64,000 bases of DNA from Clostridia bacterium (GCA_900764045.1 CAAFMN010000027.1:1-64000); one strand, 5' to 3'. Positions 52,714 through 61,715 are shown, numbered from the stretch's first letter. Numbers and translations are program-made. The notes: a model not told the origin generated them from the letters alone.

Positions 52714-53051
52714 AGTAATGATATTTTTTGCGTTTGACAATGAGGAAAATTCCGGAGAAGACGACGGCCATGAATTCGGCGACGACGATGGAGATCCATA
52801 CGCCGTCAATCTCCCGGATCATGGGCAGCGATCGGACGCATAAATGCGATGCCCACCGTGGAGAGGATCATAAGAAAAGGCATAATCAGGTTGATCGCCG
52901 CGAAGGGAGTCTTTCCTGCAAAATTGGATACAAAGAATCCATCCACAACACTATAGATCGAAGTATAGATCATCATGCCGATCGAAGGCAGGGTAAACCG
53001 GATCAAACGGCCGTAGGTAAAGTGATCAGATAACTGAATCTTTTTTTTCAT
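52712..53051 (-). pseudogene. MATE efflux gene with a large internal deletion
   Basis: The minus strand begins with ATG and reads a MATE N-terminus (QLSDHFTYGRLIRFTLPSIGMMIYTSIYSVVDGFFVSNFAGKTPFAAINLIMPF). After about 68 residues (near 52845) the reading shifts frame and continues as the extreme C-terminus of the same family (SLPMIREIDGVWISIVVAEFMAVVFSGIFLI, then a basic tail) to TAA at 52712. More than 340 residues of the normal ~450 are missing, and the junction is out of frame. It follows marR by 22 bases, the normal arrangement of a MarR-controlled exporter. Confidence 0.85.
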
Positions 53052-53073
53052 TATTTACTTATCGTTCTCCTTT

Positions 53074-53505
53074 TTACATGGTTTCAATCTGTTTTCGAAA
53101 ATCTCTGTTATACTTGTCCATAAGATACAGATATTGACGGATTTCTGTCTCGATCCAGTCCTGAAAAGCGTTGCACTCGGCGGTGTATAACCGGGCGATG
53201 GTACAGGAGGTGTAGTCTGTTCCCTTTTCCGTAAGGCAAACCGTCTTCTCCCGTCCGTTCGTTTGCTTCAGGTAAACGATGTCCTCAGATTCCAGCTTGC
53301 GGATAGCGGAATTCAGTGTTTGTTTACTGATGTTGGTCTCTTTGCGGATCTCGTTGAGCGGATAGCTGCCGTCCCGCTCGTAGAGGAGATAGAGTACCAT
53401 CATAACGCTGTCAGGCAGTCCTAGTTTCAGGGCCGCCTGGTGGTACAGAGAATCCAAGTCCGAAGCCAGACAGTTCACCTGATGCATGATGTTATTATAA
53501 TCCAT
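53074..53505 (-). CDS. MarR-family transcriptional regulator
   Basis: 143 residues from the ATG at 53505, which follows GAGGAGG; a longer frame reaches 53547. Winged helix with VMMVLYLLYERDGSYPLNEIRKETNISKQTLNSAIRKLESEDIVYLKQTNGREKTVCLTEKG. It heads the operon with the MATE remnant. Its promoter contains a palindrome between -35 and -10, an ideal autorepression site. It appears intact although its exporter is destroyed. Confidence 0.9.
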   Translation of the reverse strand: MDYNNIMHQVNCLASDLDSLYHQAALKLGLPDSVMMVLYLLYERDGSYPLNEIRKETNISKQTLNSAIRKLESEDIVYLKQTNGREKTVCLTEKGTDYTSCTIARLYTAECNAFQDWIETEIRQYLYLMDKYNRDFRKQIETM

Positions 53506-53549
53506 TTCGCCAATCCTCCTCTTTGGTGCAGATTCAGTGAAGCTCAAAT

Positions 53550-53578
53550 ATTATAGTACGATTTCGTACCAAAGTCAA
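53550..53578 (-). promoter_or_regulatory. marR promoter with palindromic operator
   Basis: On the minus strand TTGACT (53578-53573), a 17-base spacer and TATAAT (53555-53550). The spacer contains GTACGAAATCGTAC (53569-53556), a near-perfect palindrome typical of MarR operators. Binding there would block RNA polymerase. Confidence 0.85.
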
Positions 53579-53617
53579 GCGTTTTTAAAAGAAAAGCCGC
53601 CTGTCTGATTTCTCAGA

Positions 53618-53665
53618 TGATATGTCCCCTCAATACTGGATACCCAGTATTGGGGGGACATATCA
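53618..53665. repeat. 48-base near-perfect palindrome
   Basis: TGATATGTCCCCTCAATACTGG (53618-53639) pairs with CCAGTATTGGGGGGACATATCA (53644-53665) with a single G-T pair, around the loop ATAC. It lies 19 bases beyond the stop of the minus-strand GH51 gene. Neither side has a T run, so it does not look like an ordinary terminator; it could be an interspersed palindromic element, a transposon end or an mRNA-protecting hairpin. Confidence 0.8.
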
Positions 53666-53684
53666 TAACAAGTGGCTTAAATAT

Positions 53685-55547
53685 TTAGCGTTCGCATACC
53701 AGCAATGTAAAGGAATACGGCGGCATCTCCAGGATTCCTTCCGGAACCGGTACAGGATGAATGCTGACATTTTCCGGAGACTGAATTGAGTTCTCAGCGC
53801 GGGGATCCTGATGAGCCATCTGATAAGCCTCGATCGGGCGGGCGCCTCCCAGATCCAGTGTGACACTTGAGGTGTCCTGACTGAAATTAACCAGCTTTAC
53901 AATCAGAGTATCGCCTTGAAGTCCGGCATTGCAGAAGACATGGGCCTCCTGGGTAAAGGATTCGGTGTGGGCGTGCGCTTCGACCATGCGGTCAGGACGG
54001 TATTTGGCAAAGAGACGAAGAATGTGGTAGGTAGGAATTCCAAAATACCGGCCGTTTTCAAAGCAGATCAGGTTGACAGACCAGCGGCGGTCCTGATTAT
54101 GGCACAGGAGCGGTGCATAGGATGTCATAGTGACGACATCGCCGTTAATCTCGCATCCCATCAGGAAGGTGGCGTCGGAGATGGCGGATGAGAGGTTGCC
54201 GATACCGACATCGGTTTTGCAGGCGTATTCGCCGACATAGATTTTATAGAGGTCTCTGGGGGCCTGATCATAGCGGTGGAACTGCGAGGCAAAGAATTCC
54301 GGCGCCATATAATAATGATCATCCATGATATCGATCTCGGCGGGATCATGCCCCGTGCGGTCCGTCGCCAGATATTGAAGCTGCGGGAAACGTTTTTTCA
54401 GTTCCGTATAGAAATAATGATAACGCTCGACATAGGCCGGACCATAGTTTTCATTGCCGATTTCAAGGTATTTCAGGGAAAAAGGTTCCGGGTGTCCGGC
54501 CGCGGCCCGGCGGCTTCCCCATGGGGTATCGGCAGGAGCAATCGCGTATTCGATCGCGTGAATGGCACGATTTAAGAACTCTTCGGTCTGTTCCGGAGTG
54601 GAGCTCTCGGAATTGCGGTTCTGACAGGACATGCCGCAATTGACGACATACATAGCGTCGGCGCCCAGCTTTTCGCAAAGAAGCAGAAATTCATGATAAC
54701 CCATGCCGTCAGTCCGACGGTAGTTCCATAGGTTCCAGCAGCCGGGACGGTCCTCGGGGGCGCCGAGCGTCGGTTCAAAGTCCCAGGCGTTGTCCAGGCA
54801 CATTCCCTCTACGATACAGCCGCCGGGGAAGCGGACAAAAGACGGCCGCAGCTCCTGGAGCATAGAGAACAGATGCGGGTTATAGATGCCGCAGACAGCT
54901 TTTTCCGGCATCAGTGACACATAATCCAGATCCAGCTCGCCATCGGTCAGTGCACTGAGTCGGAGACGGCAGGAGGACGCGGTGACAGAAACCGGCAGAT
55001 CGGCGAAGCAATGACTCCAGTCCGGGCCGATACCGGCGACCACGGCGGAAGAAAGCACCTGATCGGAGCTGTCCAGCAGCTCTGCCTGCAGCAGTCCAAT
55101 ACTCTTAGAACGGGCAATCAGATGCAGATGATATGTATCCGGCTCCAAAGCCATACCCCAGAATCCGTCATTGATGACACTGGCTCTGCCGCAATCGGTA
55201 TGGAGCGCTGTCAGGCGCAGCTGGTTGGGAACCTTAGGGTTTCGCGGATTCGTGATAGAAGGACGGATGACGGCTTGAGCTTCTCCGGAAGATTCCGCGC
55301 TCCAACCCGGAAGGGGATCCTCAATGGAGAAGGGATGGGTCCAACGCTGACGCGTACGGATCTGCCCCCCATAATACCAGGTTCCCTTGGGGATACGAGC
55401 GTCCATAAAGCTGCGGTTGTGGACCAGCTCCGCATAGAGACCGCCGTCGCCTGCGTGGTTAATATCCTCATAAAAGATGCCGTACATGCTGGGGGAGACT
55501 GTAGCTCCCAATTGGTCCGGCCGCACTGTGACCTTTGCTTGATTCAT
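53685..55547 (-). CDS. GH51-type alpha-L-arabinofuranosidase with CBM-like insert
   Basis: 620 residues, a longer subtype than the 486-residue GH51 at 42266. The start (SPSMYGIFYEDINHAGDGGLYAELVHNRSFMDA) is typical of the two-domain GH51 group; residues 70-210 read as a beta-sandwich carbohydrate-binding insert. The barrel follows (LRPSFVRFPGGCIVEGM). Acid/base Glu is in LEIGNENYG, nucleophile Glu in YVGEYA. No signal peptide. AGGAGG precedes the start. It is divergent from the HAD-PcRGLX operon, 104 bases apart, suggesting shared control. Confidence 0.92.
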   Translation of the reverse strand: MNQAKVTVRPDQLGATVSPSMYGIFYEDINHAGDGGLYAELVHNRSFMDARIPKGTWYYGGQIRTRQRWTHPFSIEDPLPGWSAESSGEAQAVIRPSITNPRNPKVPNQLRLTALHTDCGRASVINDGFWGMALEPDTYHLHLIARSKSIGLLQAELLDSSDQVLSSAVVAGIGPDWSHCFADLPVSVTASSCRLRLSALTDGELDLDYVSLMPEKAVCGIYNPHLFSMLQELRPSFVRFPGGCIVEGMCLDNAWDFEPTLGAPEDRPGCWNLWNYRRTDGMGYHEFLLLCEKLGADAMYVVNCGMSCQNRNSESSTPEQTEEFLNRAIHAIEYAIAPADTPWGSRRAAAGHPEPFSLKYLEIGNENYGPAYVERYHYFYTELKKRFPQLQYLATDRTGHDPAEIDIMDDHYYMAPEFFASQFHRYDQAPRDLYKIYVGEYACKTDVGIGNLSSAISDATFLMGCEINGDVVTMTSYAPLLCHNQDRRWSVNLICFENGRYFGIPTYHILRLFAKYRPDRMVEAHAHTESFTQEAHVFCNAGLQGDTLIVKLVNFSQDTSSVTLDLGGARPIEAYQMAHQDPRAENSIQSPENVSIHPVPVPEGILEMPPYSFTLLVCER

Positions 55548-55582
55548 TGAATAACCTCCTTTATATAGCGTCAGATTCTCTC

Positions 55583-55611
55583 TTGCCTCTTACGCATAGG
55601 GATAGTATAAT
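55583..55611 (+). promoter_or_regulatory. Promoter of the HAD-PcRGLX operon
   Basis: TTGCCT (55583-55588), 17 bases, TATAAT (55606-55611), in the divergent region with the GH51 gene. Confidence 0.75.
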
Positions 55612-55651
55612 ATAGATCATACAAAAGGAAATGGAGAATTCGGGAAAAATC

Positions 55652-56317
55652 ATGGAAGAAACGATTTTATTTGATTTGGATGGAACATTGACGGATCCCA
55701 AGGAAGGAATTACCCGGTCGGTGCAATACGCACTGCAAAGCTTTGGCATCGAGGAGCCGGATCTGGACAAGCTGGAGGTATTCATCGGCCCGCCACTAAA
55801 GGAGATGTTTATGGAATACGCGCGTCTTACAGAGGAAGAGGGAAATCAGGCGGTCGCCAAGTATCGGGAACGCTTCGCTCCAGTAGGGATCCTGGAGAAT
55901 CAGGTATACGATGGTATACCGGCTGTACTGCAAAGTCTGAAGAATGCCGGATATCATATCGGCCTTGCGACCTCCAAGCCGGAGATCTATGCCAGGCAGA
56001 TTCTGGAACATTTTGAATTGGATCGATATTTTGAAGAGATTACCGGGAGCGAGCTGTCAGGGCAGCGCACCAGAAAAGCAGAAGTAATCGCGGAGGCGCT
56101 GCGGCGGATGGCTGCCGCACCGGAGCATACCGTGATGGTGGGGGACCGTCGGCATGATGTGGAGGGCGCCCATGCGAACGGAGTTCGGTGTATCGGCGTC
56201 CTATACGGTTATGGAGGACGAGAAGAGCTGACAGAGGCCGGAGCCGACGAGATCTGCGGGCAGGTACAGGATCTGATCCCCTGCCTGATGGAAAAACGGA
56301 AAGGAGGAGAGGTATAA
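55652..56317 (+). CDS. HAD-family phosphatase, phosphoglycolate phosphatase-like
   Basis: About 221 residues (228 if the ATG at 55631 is used). HAD motif I FDLDGTLTDP near the start, motif II ATSKPE, motif III Lys in RTRKAEVIAEAL, motif IV VGDRRHDVEGAHANG. The cap domain is of the alpha-helical type. It dephosphorylates small phosphates; the substrate is open. The start is uncertain: ATG 55631 is too close to AAAGGAA, ATG 55652 has only a distant GGAG. Its stop overlaps the next start by one base. Confidence 0.86.
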   Translation: MEETILFDLDGTLTDPKEGITRSVQYALQSFGIEEPDLDKLEVFIGPPLKEMFMEYARLTEEEGNQAVAKYRERFAPVGILENQVYDGIPAVLQSLKNAGYHIGLATSKPEIYARQILEHFELDRYFEEITGSELSGQRTRKAEVIAEALRRMAAAPEHTVMVGDRRHDVEGAHANGVRCIGVLYGYGGREELTEAGADEICGQVQDLIPCLMEKRKGGEV

Positions 56318-58833
56318 TGCGTCTGCGCTGGTTGGAAGGAAGAAAACAGCAGGGATATGTCACCTGGGGCTTACCATGGCGTAAGGGAGAAGTCCGGGCA
56401 GGGGAAGCTTTCTATCTGAGAGGCGACGACGGTGCGGAGTACCCTGTACAGACACGTCCCAGAGCCTATTGGCCGGACGGATCCGTGAAATGGACCCTGC
56501 ATACAGCATGTCCGTCGGGTGGGCCATGGAGTCTGGAGAGGGGCAGCCGGCCGTATTCGGCACAGCTGCATCAGGAGGGACAGAAGATCTGTGCCGAGCG
56601 TCTGACGGTGGACTTTTCTGAGGGAAAGGCAGTGCCGCGGGTAGAATATGACGGAGCTGTGCGCTGCGTAGGCGGAGAATTGCTGGCCAAGGTGAAGGGC
56701 ACAGAATATTACGGGACGGCGGATACCATTCGGTTTGAAGAGAACGGACCGCTGCGTGCCGTTATCCGGGTGCAGGGGAGTCATCAGAATGCGGCAGGGG
56801 AACGCCTGCTGCCGTTTACCCTGCGGTATTATATCCATGCGGGAGATCCGGAGATCCGCATTGTACATACCTTTGTACATGATGCCGATCCGTTTACACA
56901 GAAAATAGAGGCGTTGGGGATCTGCTTCGACGCGGATCTGAAAGAGCCGATCTATAACCGGCATGTACGGGTCGGAGGCGAATGTGGCTATCTGAAGGAG
57001 AGCTGCGTTCTGTTAAACAGTTGGAGACCGAAGCTCCCGGCGCAGTGGTATCATACGCAGATTGCAGGAGGCAGGCTCAGTCTAAATCGGGAGGAGCATC
57101 CGGAAGCCTATCAGGCCATGGAAGATATGACCTGGTGGGATCGCTGGAAGCTGGTGCAGGATTCTTCAGAACATTATAAGATCAGCAAGCATACAGGGGA
57201 AGAAGACTGCTCCTGGGTGGACGGACCGGAAGGACACAGGGCACGGGGAATCTTGTCGGCCGCGGGACTTACGGTAACGCTGCGGGATTTCTGGCAGAAA
57301 CATCCGTCCGCGTTGGAGGTGAGTGGCATGCTGGGAGAGCAGGCGCGCCTGAGCGCGTGGATCTGGTGCGAGGATGTGCCTCCGATGGATCTTAGACCAT
57401 ATACAAAAAGGCCGTGCAGCCAGAGCTACTATGGACAGGGGACACCCAGCCGCAGCATGCCCTCCGGTATCGCCGTGACCAATGAGATCCATCTGACAGT
57501 TACGGATCCCTTGGCGGAAAAGGATGAGATTCTGGATGAATTATGGAACGGGACGCAAAAGGGCGCTTTTATTGCGGCGAATCCGGAGTATTATCATCAG
57601 GTACGGGCCTTTGGAGTCTGGTCGCTGCCTAGGTATGATACACCGGTGGAGAGGGCGCTGGAGAAGGAACTGGATACACGCATTGCTTTTTATCAGAGAG
57701 AACAGGAGCAGAGAAAATGGTATGGCCTCTGGAACTATGGAGACTGGATGCATACCTATGATCCGGAAAGGCATAGCTGGAGGTACGATATGGGAGGATG
57801 GGCCTGGCAGAATACGGAGCTGGTGCCTACCTTATGGCTGTGGTATATGTTTCTGCGGTCAGGACGGGAAGATGTGTTTTCCATGGCCGAGGATATGTGC
57901 CGGCATACCAGCGAGGTCGATATCCATCACAGCGGTCCTTTTGCGGGTCTGGGCTCCCGGCATAATGTCAAGCACTGGGGCGGCTCGGCCAAGGAAGCCA
58001 GAATCTCCATGGCGCAGCATCACCGGTTTTACTATTATCTGACGGGAGATGAACGGGTAGGAGATATCATGGATGAGGTCAAGGACGCGGATCTTACAAC
58101 CAAGGACGCGGACCCGCTCTATAACTATTATACAATGACCGGACAGGAACCTTACTGCACACATGCGCGGACGGGTCCGGACTGGTCTTCTTACTGCGGC
58201 AACTGGATGACACGGTGGGAGCGCTTCCAGGACACAGCTTACCGGGATAAGATGACACGTGGGATTGCCGGCATCGCGGCGGCGCCGTATCGTTTTCTCT
58301 CCGGAACGGATTTCGGCTACGATCCGGATACCGGAACGATGTATTATATCGGGGAGAGGGGAACTGGCGGTGTCCATCTGGCCCTTTGCATGGGCGAACC
58401 GCAGCTGTATCTGGAACTCATGGATATATTGGAAGATCCGGCGTGGGACGATATGATGGTACAGTACGGATGGTATTACTTCCTGTCTCCAGAGGAGAAA
58501 CTTGCGTATTCCAATCCGGAAATGGCGCAGAAGGGATGGGGAATGCCCATGTCAGCATCGCCTCTGGCAGCCTATGCGGCCAGAGCCAGAATGGATGAGA
58601 AGATGGGACGCGAGGTCTGGGACTGTCTGTTCGCGGAACTGTTAAAGCGTTCGACGGCGGAATATGAGGCGGAGTATGTCACCGGCAGAATTCGGGAGGT
58701 CCCCACGCTATCGACCAATACCAACGCGCAATGGTGTCTCAATGTGATCACCTGTCTGGACCTTGTCAGAGAGCATTTGCCGGAAGAAGTTCCGACGCAG
58801 GCTGCGGAAAAATTCCGAAACTGGAAGGGATGA
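56317..58833 (+). CDS. PcRGLX-type exo-rhamnogalacturonan lyase family protein
   Basis: 838 residues. The N-terminus (VTWGLPWRKGEVRAGEAFYLRGDDGAEYPVQTRPRAYWPDGSVKWTLHT) and the second region (WNYGDWMHTYDPERHSWRYDMGGWAWQNTELVPTLWLWYMFL, about 485-525) match the family around the Penicillium exo-rhamnogalacturonan lyase (PL26-like). Members have an N-terminal beta domain, an (alpha/alpha)6 barrel and a C-terminal region. It would act on rhamnogalacturonan I chains. Without a signal peptide it works on imported oligosaccharides, making unsaturated products that the GH88 enzyme at 14164 could finish. AGGAGGAG site; start overlaps the HAD stop (TAATG). Confidence 0.78.
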   Translation: MRLRWLEGRKQQGYVTWGLPWRKGEVRAGEAFYLRGDDGAEYPVQTRPRAYWPDGSVKWTLHTACPSGGPWSLERGSRPYSAQLHQEGQKICAERLTVDFSEGKAVPRVEYDGAVRCVGGELLAKVKGTEYYGTADTIRFEENGPLRAVIRVQGSHQNAAGERLLPFTLRYYIHAGDPEIRIVHTFVHDADPFTQKIEALGICFDADLKEPIYNRHVRVGGECGYLKESCVLLNSWRPKLPAQWYHTQIAGGRLSLNREEHPEAYQAMEDMTWWDRWKLVQDSSEHYKISKHTGEEDCSWVDGPEGHRARGILSAAGLTVTLRDFWQKHPSALEVSGMLGEQARLSAWIWCEDVPPMDLRPYTKRPCSQSYYGQGTPSRSMPSGIAVTNEIHLTVTDPLAEKDEILDELWNGTQKGAFIAANPEYYHQVRAFGVWSLPRYDTPVERALEKELDTRIAFYQREQEQRKWYGLWNYGDWMHTYDPERHSWRYDMGGWAWQNTELVPTLWLWYMFLRSGREDVFSMAEDMCRHTSEVDIHHSGPFAGLGSRHNVKHWGGSAKEARISMAQHHRFYYYLTGDERVGDIMDEVKDADLTTKDADPLYNYYTMTGQEPYCTHARTGPDWSSYCGNWMTRWERFQDTAYRDKMTRGIAGIAAAPYRFLSGTDFGYDPDTGTMYYIGERGTGGVHLALCMGEPQLYLELMDILEDPAWDDMMVQYGWYYFLSPEEKLAYSNPEMAQKGWGMPMSASPLAAYAARARMDEKMGREVWDCLFAELLKRSTAEYEAEYVTGRIREVPTLSTNTNAQWCLNVITCLDLVREHLPEEVPTQAAEKFRNWKG

Positions 58834-58877
58834 GCAGAAAAAAAGGAAAACTTGTCTATTTTTTTTCGTAAACGCTC

Positions 58878-58906
58878 TTGTATCTTTACTCGTTTTGTTG
58901 TACAAT
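58878..58906 (+). promoter_or_regulatory. Promoter of gap
   Basis: TTGTAT (58878-58883), 17 bases, TACAAT (58901-58906), with an AT-rich upstream run of T that may act as an UP element. Confidence 0.75.
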
Positions 58907-58962
58907 AAATGTGGTTTGTGAAATTCAAATCAAAGTATATATGAGATATGGAGGATGTCAAA

Positions 58963-59994
58963 ATGTCTGTTAAGGTTGCGATCAATGGTTTTGGACGTAT
59001 CGGCCGTCTGGCTTTCCGTCAGATGTTTGATGCTGAGGGCTATGAAGTTGTTGCGATTAATGATCTGACCAGCCCCAAGATGCTGGCGCATCTGCTGAAG
59101 TATGATACCGCTCAGGGTTCTTTCTGCGGTAAGATCGGCGAGGGCAAGCATACAGTAGAGGCTACTGAGGATTCTATCATTGTTGACGGCAAGGAGATCA
59201 AGATCTACGCTGAGAAGGACGCGGCGAACTGCCCGTGGGGTGCTCTGAATGTAGATGTAGTTCTGGAGTGCACCGGTTTCTATACTTCCAAGGAGAAGTC
59301 CATGGCGCACATCAATGCCGGCGCTAAGAAGGTTGTTATTTCCGCTCCTGCGGGCAATGACCTGAAGACGATCGTTTACAATGTAAACCAGGATACTCTG
59401 ACCGCTGATGATCAGATCATCTCCGCAGCATCCTGCACTACCAACTGCCTGGCTCCTATGGCAAAGGCTCTGAACGACTATGCTCCGATTCAGTCCGGTA
59501 TCATGACAACCGTTCATGCTTATACCGGCGACCAGATGATTCTGGATGGACCGCAGAGAAAGGGTGATCTGCGTCGTTCTCGCGCAGGCGCTCAGAATAT
59601 CGTTCCTAACTCCACCGGCGCTGCTAAGGCAATCGGTCTGGTTATTCCGGAGCTGAACGGCAAGCTGATCGGTTCCGCTCAGCGTGTACCTACCCCCACC
59701 GGTTCCACCACGATTCTGGTAGCCGTTGTTAAGGGCAAGGACATCACCAAGGAAGGCATCAACGCTGCTATGAAGGCTGCTTCCAGCGAGTCCTTCGGCT
59801 ACAACACCGACGAGATCGTATCTTCCGATGTTATCGGAATGCGTTATGGTTCTCTGTTCGATGCAACTCAGACCATGGTTGCTAAGATCGACGAGGATAC
59901 CTATCAGGTTCAGGTAGTGTCCTGGTACGACAACGAGAATTCCTATACTTCTCAGATGGTTCGTACCATCAAGTATTTCGCAGAGCTGGCTTAA
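58963..59994 (+). CDS. gap: Glyceraldehyde-3-phosphate dehydrogenase
   Basis: Glycolytic NAD-dependent enzyme, 343 residues. NAD site INGFGRIGRL, catalytic Cys158 in ASCTTNCLAP, and the closing SWYDNENSYTSQMV. Codon choice differs from neighbours (many GCT, GTT, ACC and TCC), as in highly expressed genes. Start at 58963 follows GGAGGATGTC. It is monocistronic with its own promoter and terminator. Confidence 0.97.
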   Translation: MSVKVAINGFGRIGRLAFRQMFDAEGYEVVAINDLTSPKMLAHLLKYDTAQGSFCGKIGEGKHTVEATEDSIIVDGKEIKIYAEKDAANCPWGALNVDVVLECTGFYTSKEKSMAHINAGAKKVVISAPAGNDLKTIVYNVNQDTLTADDQIISAASCTTNCLAPMAKALNDYAPIQSGIMTTVHAYTGDQMILDGPQRKGDLRRSRAGAQNIVPNSTGAAKAIGLVIPELNGKLIGSAQRVPTPTGSTTILVAVVKGKDITKEGINAAMKAASSESFGYNTDEIVSSDVIGMRYGSLFDATQTMVAKIDEDTYQVQVVSWYDNENSYTSQMVRTIKYFAELA

Positions 59995-60020
59995 TTGCTG
60001 TCTGCGTAGGTAAGCCGAGG

Positions 60021-60055
60021 ATTCCCCGGATTCTTAGGAGTCCGGGGAATTTTTA
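60021..60055 (+). terminator. Terminator of gap
   Basis: ATTCCCCGGA (60021-60030) pairs with TCCGGGGAAT (60041-60050), followed by TTTTT. Confidence 0.9.
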
Positions 60056-60086
60056 TATAAAAAAACGGTCCCTTTTCAGAGACCGT
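60056..60086 (-). terminator. Terminator of the aminotransferase gene
   Basis: On the minus strand ACGGTC (60086-60081) pairs with GACCGT (60070-60065), followed by a run of seven T. Confidence 0.85.
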
Positions 60087-60095
60087 CCTAACTTA

Positions 60096-61268
60096 TTATC
60101 TCTCACGAATAGCCGCCTCTAGGCGTACTAGAGCGTCTTCCAGGACAAAACGCGGGCAGGCCAGATTCAGCCGCTCAAATCCGCGTCCGGCTTCACCGAA
60201 GGAATATCCCTCACTGCAGAACCAGAAGGCCTGATTGTGCAGGAAGGCCTCTAACTCTTCAGCTGACATGGAAAGCGCGCGGAAATCCAGCCACTGGAGA
60301 TACGTTCCCTGCAGACGGTGGACAGAGATCATAGGAAGATGCTCTGCCATAAAGTCCTCAACCAGCTGACGGTTGCCGTCCAGATGGATCAACAGCTCAT
60401 CCAGCCAGTCTTCGCAGCAGCTGTATGCCAGTTCGCAGGCCTTGTAGCCAAGAATGTTCAGGGAAAAGTATCCGTGGGCGTCTTTTAGTTTGCGGCGGTA
60501 CTCTTCGTTTGGAATAAAGATATTGGAAGTCTGAAATCCCGCGAGATTGAAGGTCTTGCTGGGAGCCGTACAGATAGCGCAGTTCTGCAGATATTCCTCC
60601 GGAAGGCTGCCTAGGGAAACATGGCTGTATCCCGGGAGGATCAGGTCGGAATGAATCTCATCGGAGATGATAAAGACATGATGGCGCAGACAGATATCAC
60701 AGATCCGCGTCAGCTCCTCACGGCTCCAGACACGGCCAATCGGATTATGCGGACTGCATAGAATATAGAGCTTGACCTCCGGCCGAGAAGCCTTGGCCTC
60801 CAGATCCGCAAGATCCAATTCGTAATGATTGTCTGTCAGAATCAGCGGATTTTCTACGATCTGACGGTCATTGGAGGTGACGGAAGAACGGAAGGGAGGG
60901 TAGACCGGTGTTGTGATCATTACGCTGTCGCCGGGCTGTGTGAAGGCGCGAATCATCACCTGAATTCCGGGTATAACACCGGGAGTCGTGACAAACCAGG
61001 AACGGTCCGGACGAAAGCCATGGCGGCGCTCCATCCAATCCTGAACGGCCTGATAGTAGGAATCCGTTGCATCCGTATAGCCAAGGATCGTAGTATCCAG
61101 ATAGGACTTGAGTCCATCGATGATTTCCGGCGGATTCTTCAGTTCCATATCCGCAACGGAAAAGGGAACGATGCCAGCCGGCACATCCGGGTTCCGACGG
61201 CGCATTCCGTCCCATTTGCCGGAACCGGTGCCGGTTCGGTCGATCAGGGTCGTAAAATCGTATTTCAT
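60096..61268 (-). CDS. MalY/PatB-type aminotransferase (C-S lyase)
   Basis: 390-residue fold type I PLP enzyme. The start (KYDFTTLIDRTGTGSGKWDGM) and SVADMELKNPPEI are typical of MalY/PatB. The PLP lysine is in TAPSKTFNLAG, and LCSPHNPIGRVW holds the Asn. Members cleave cystathionine-type C-S bonds or transaminate. The AGGAGGGAC site precedes the ATG. It stands alone between gap and the tRNA cluster; the exact reaction is not decided by sequence. Confidence 0.9.
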   Translation of the reverse strand: MKYDFTTLIDRTGTGSGKWDGMRRRNPDVPAGIVPFSVADMELKNPPEIIDGLKSYLDTTILGYTDATDSYYQAVQDWMERRHGFRPDRSWFVTTPGVIPGIQVMIRAFTQPGDSVMITTPVYPPFRSSVTSNDRQIVENPLILTDNHYELDLADLEAKASRPEVKLYILCSPHNPIGRVWSREELTRICDICLRHHVFIISDEIHSDLILPGYSHVSLGSLPEEYLQNCAICTAPSKTFNLAGFQTSNIFIPNEEYRRKLKDAHGYFSLNILGYKACELAYSCCEDWLDELLIHLDGNRQLVEDFMAEHLPMISVHRLQGTYLQWLDFRALSMSAEELEAFLHNQAFWFCSEGYSFGEAGRGFERLNLACPRFVLEDALVRLEAAIRER

Positions 61269-61303
61269 ATAAGTCCCTCCTAAGAGTTAGGATATATAAT
61301 CTA

Positions 61304-61332
61304 AGTATAGCATGAGAAAACGGGAAAAACAA
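61304..61332 (-). promoter_or_regulatory. Putative promoter of the aminotransferase gene
   Basis: On the minus strand TTGTTT (61332-61327), 17 bases, TATACT (61309-61304). The -35 is weak. Confidence 0.55.
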
Positions 61333-61368
61333 GAGAGGAGGAATTTAATAATAATTTTAAAAAAAGTA

Positions 61369-61397
61369 TTGACATTCGTTATGGAGTATGGTATTAT
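61369..61397 (+). promoter_or_regulatory. Promoter of the four-tRNA cluster
   Basis: Perfect -35 TTGACA (61369-61374), 17 bases, TATTAT (61392-61397); the first tRNA starts about 42 bases later. Confidence 0.85.
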
Positions 61398-61438
61398 AAT
61401 ACCCGTCGCTGAGGTAAGCGGACGCGCAACTTGATTCT

Positions 61439-61519
61439 GCGGATGTGGCGGAATTGGCAGACGCACTAGATTTAGGTTCTAGCGCTTATGGCGTGGGGGT
61501 TCGAGTCCCTTCATCCGCA
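61439..61519 (+). tRNA. tRNA-Leu(TAG)
   Basis: Acceptor GCGGATG/CATCCGC, discriminator A; anticodon stem CTAGA/TCTAG with loop TTTAGGT, anticodon TAG; long variable arm of class II. CCA not encoded. Confidence 0.95.
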
Positions 61520-61534
61520 TGCTTTGGTCCTTCT

Positions 61535-61621
61535 GCCGGAGTGGCGAAACTGGCAGACGCACAGGACTTAAAATCCTGCGGTCCTAATACGACCGTACCG
61601 GTTCGATCCCGGTCTCCGGCA
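61535..61621 (+). tRNA. tRNA-Leu(TAA)
   Basis: Acceptor GCCGGAG/CTCCGGC with discriminator A; anticodon stem CAGGA/TCCTG with loop CTTAAAA, anticodon TAA; long variable arm (GGTCCTAATACGACC). Confidence 0.95.
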
Positions 61622-61638
61622 TTAATTGAATACTGTAT

Positions 61639-61711
<73 letters not shown>

Positions 61712-61715
61712 CTGT

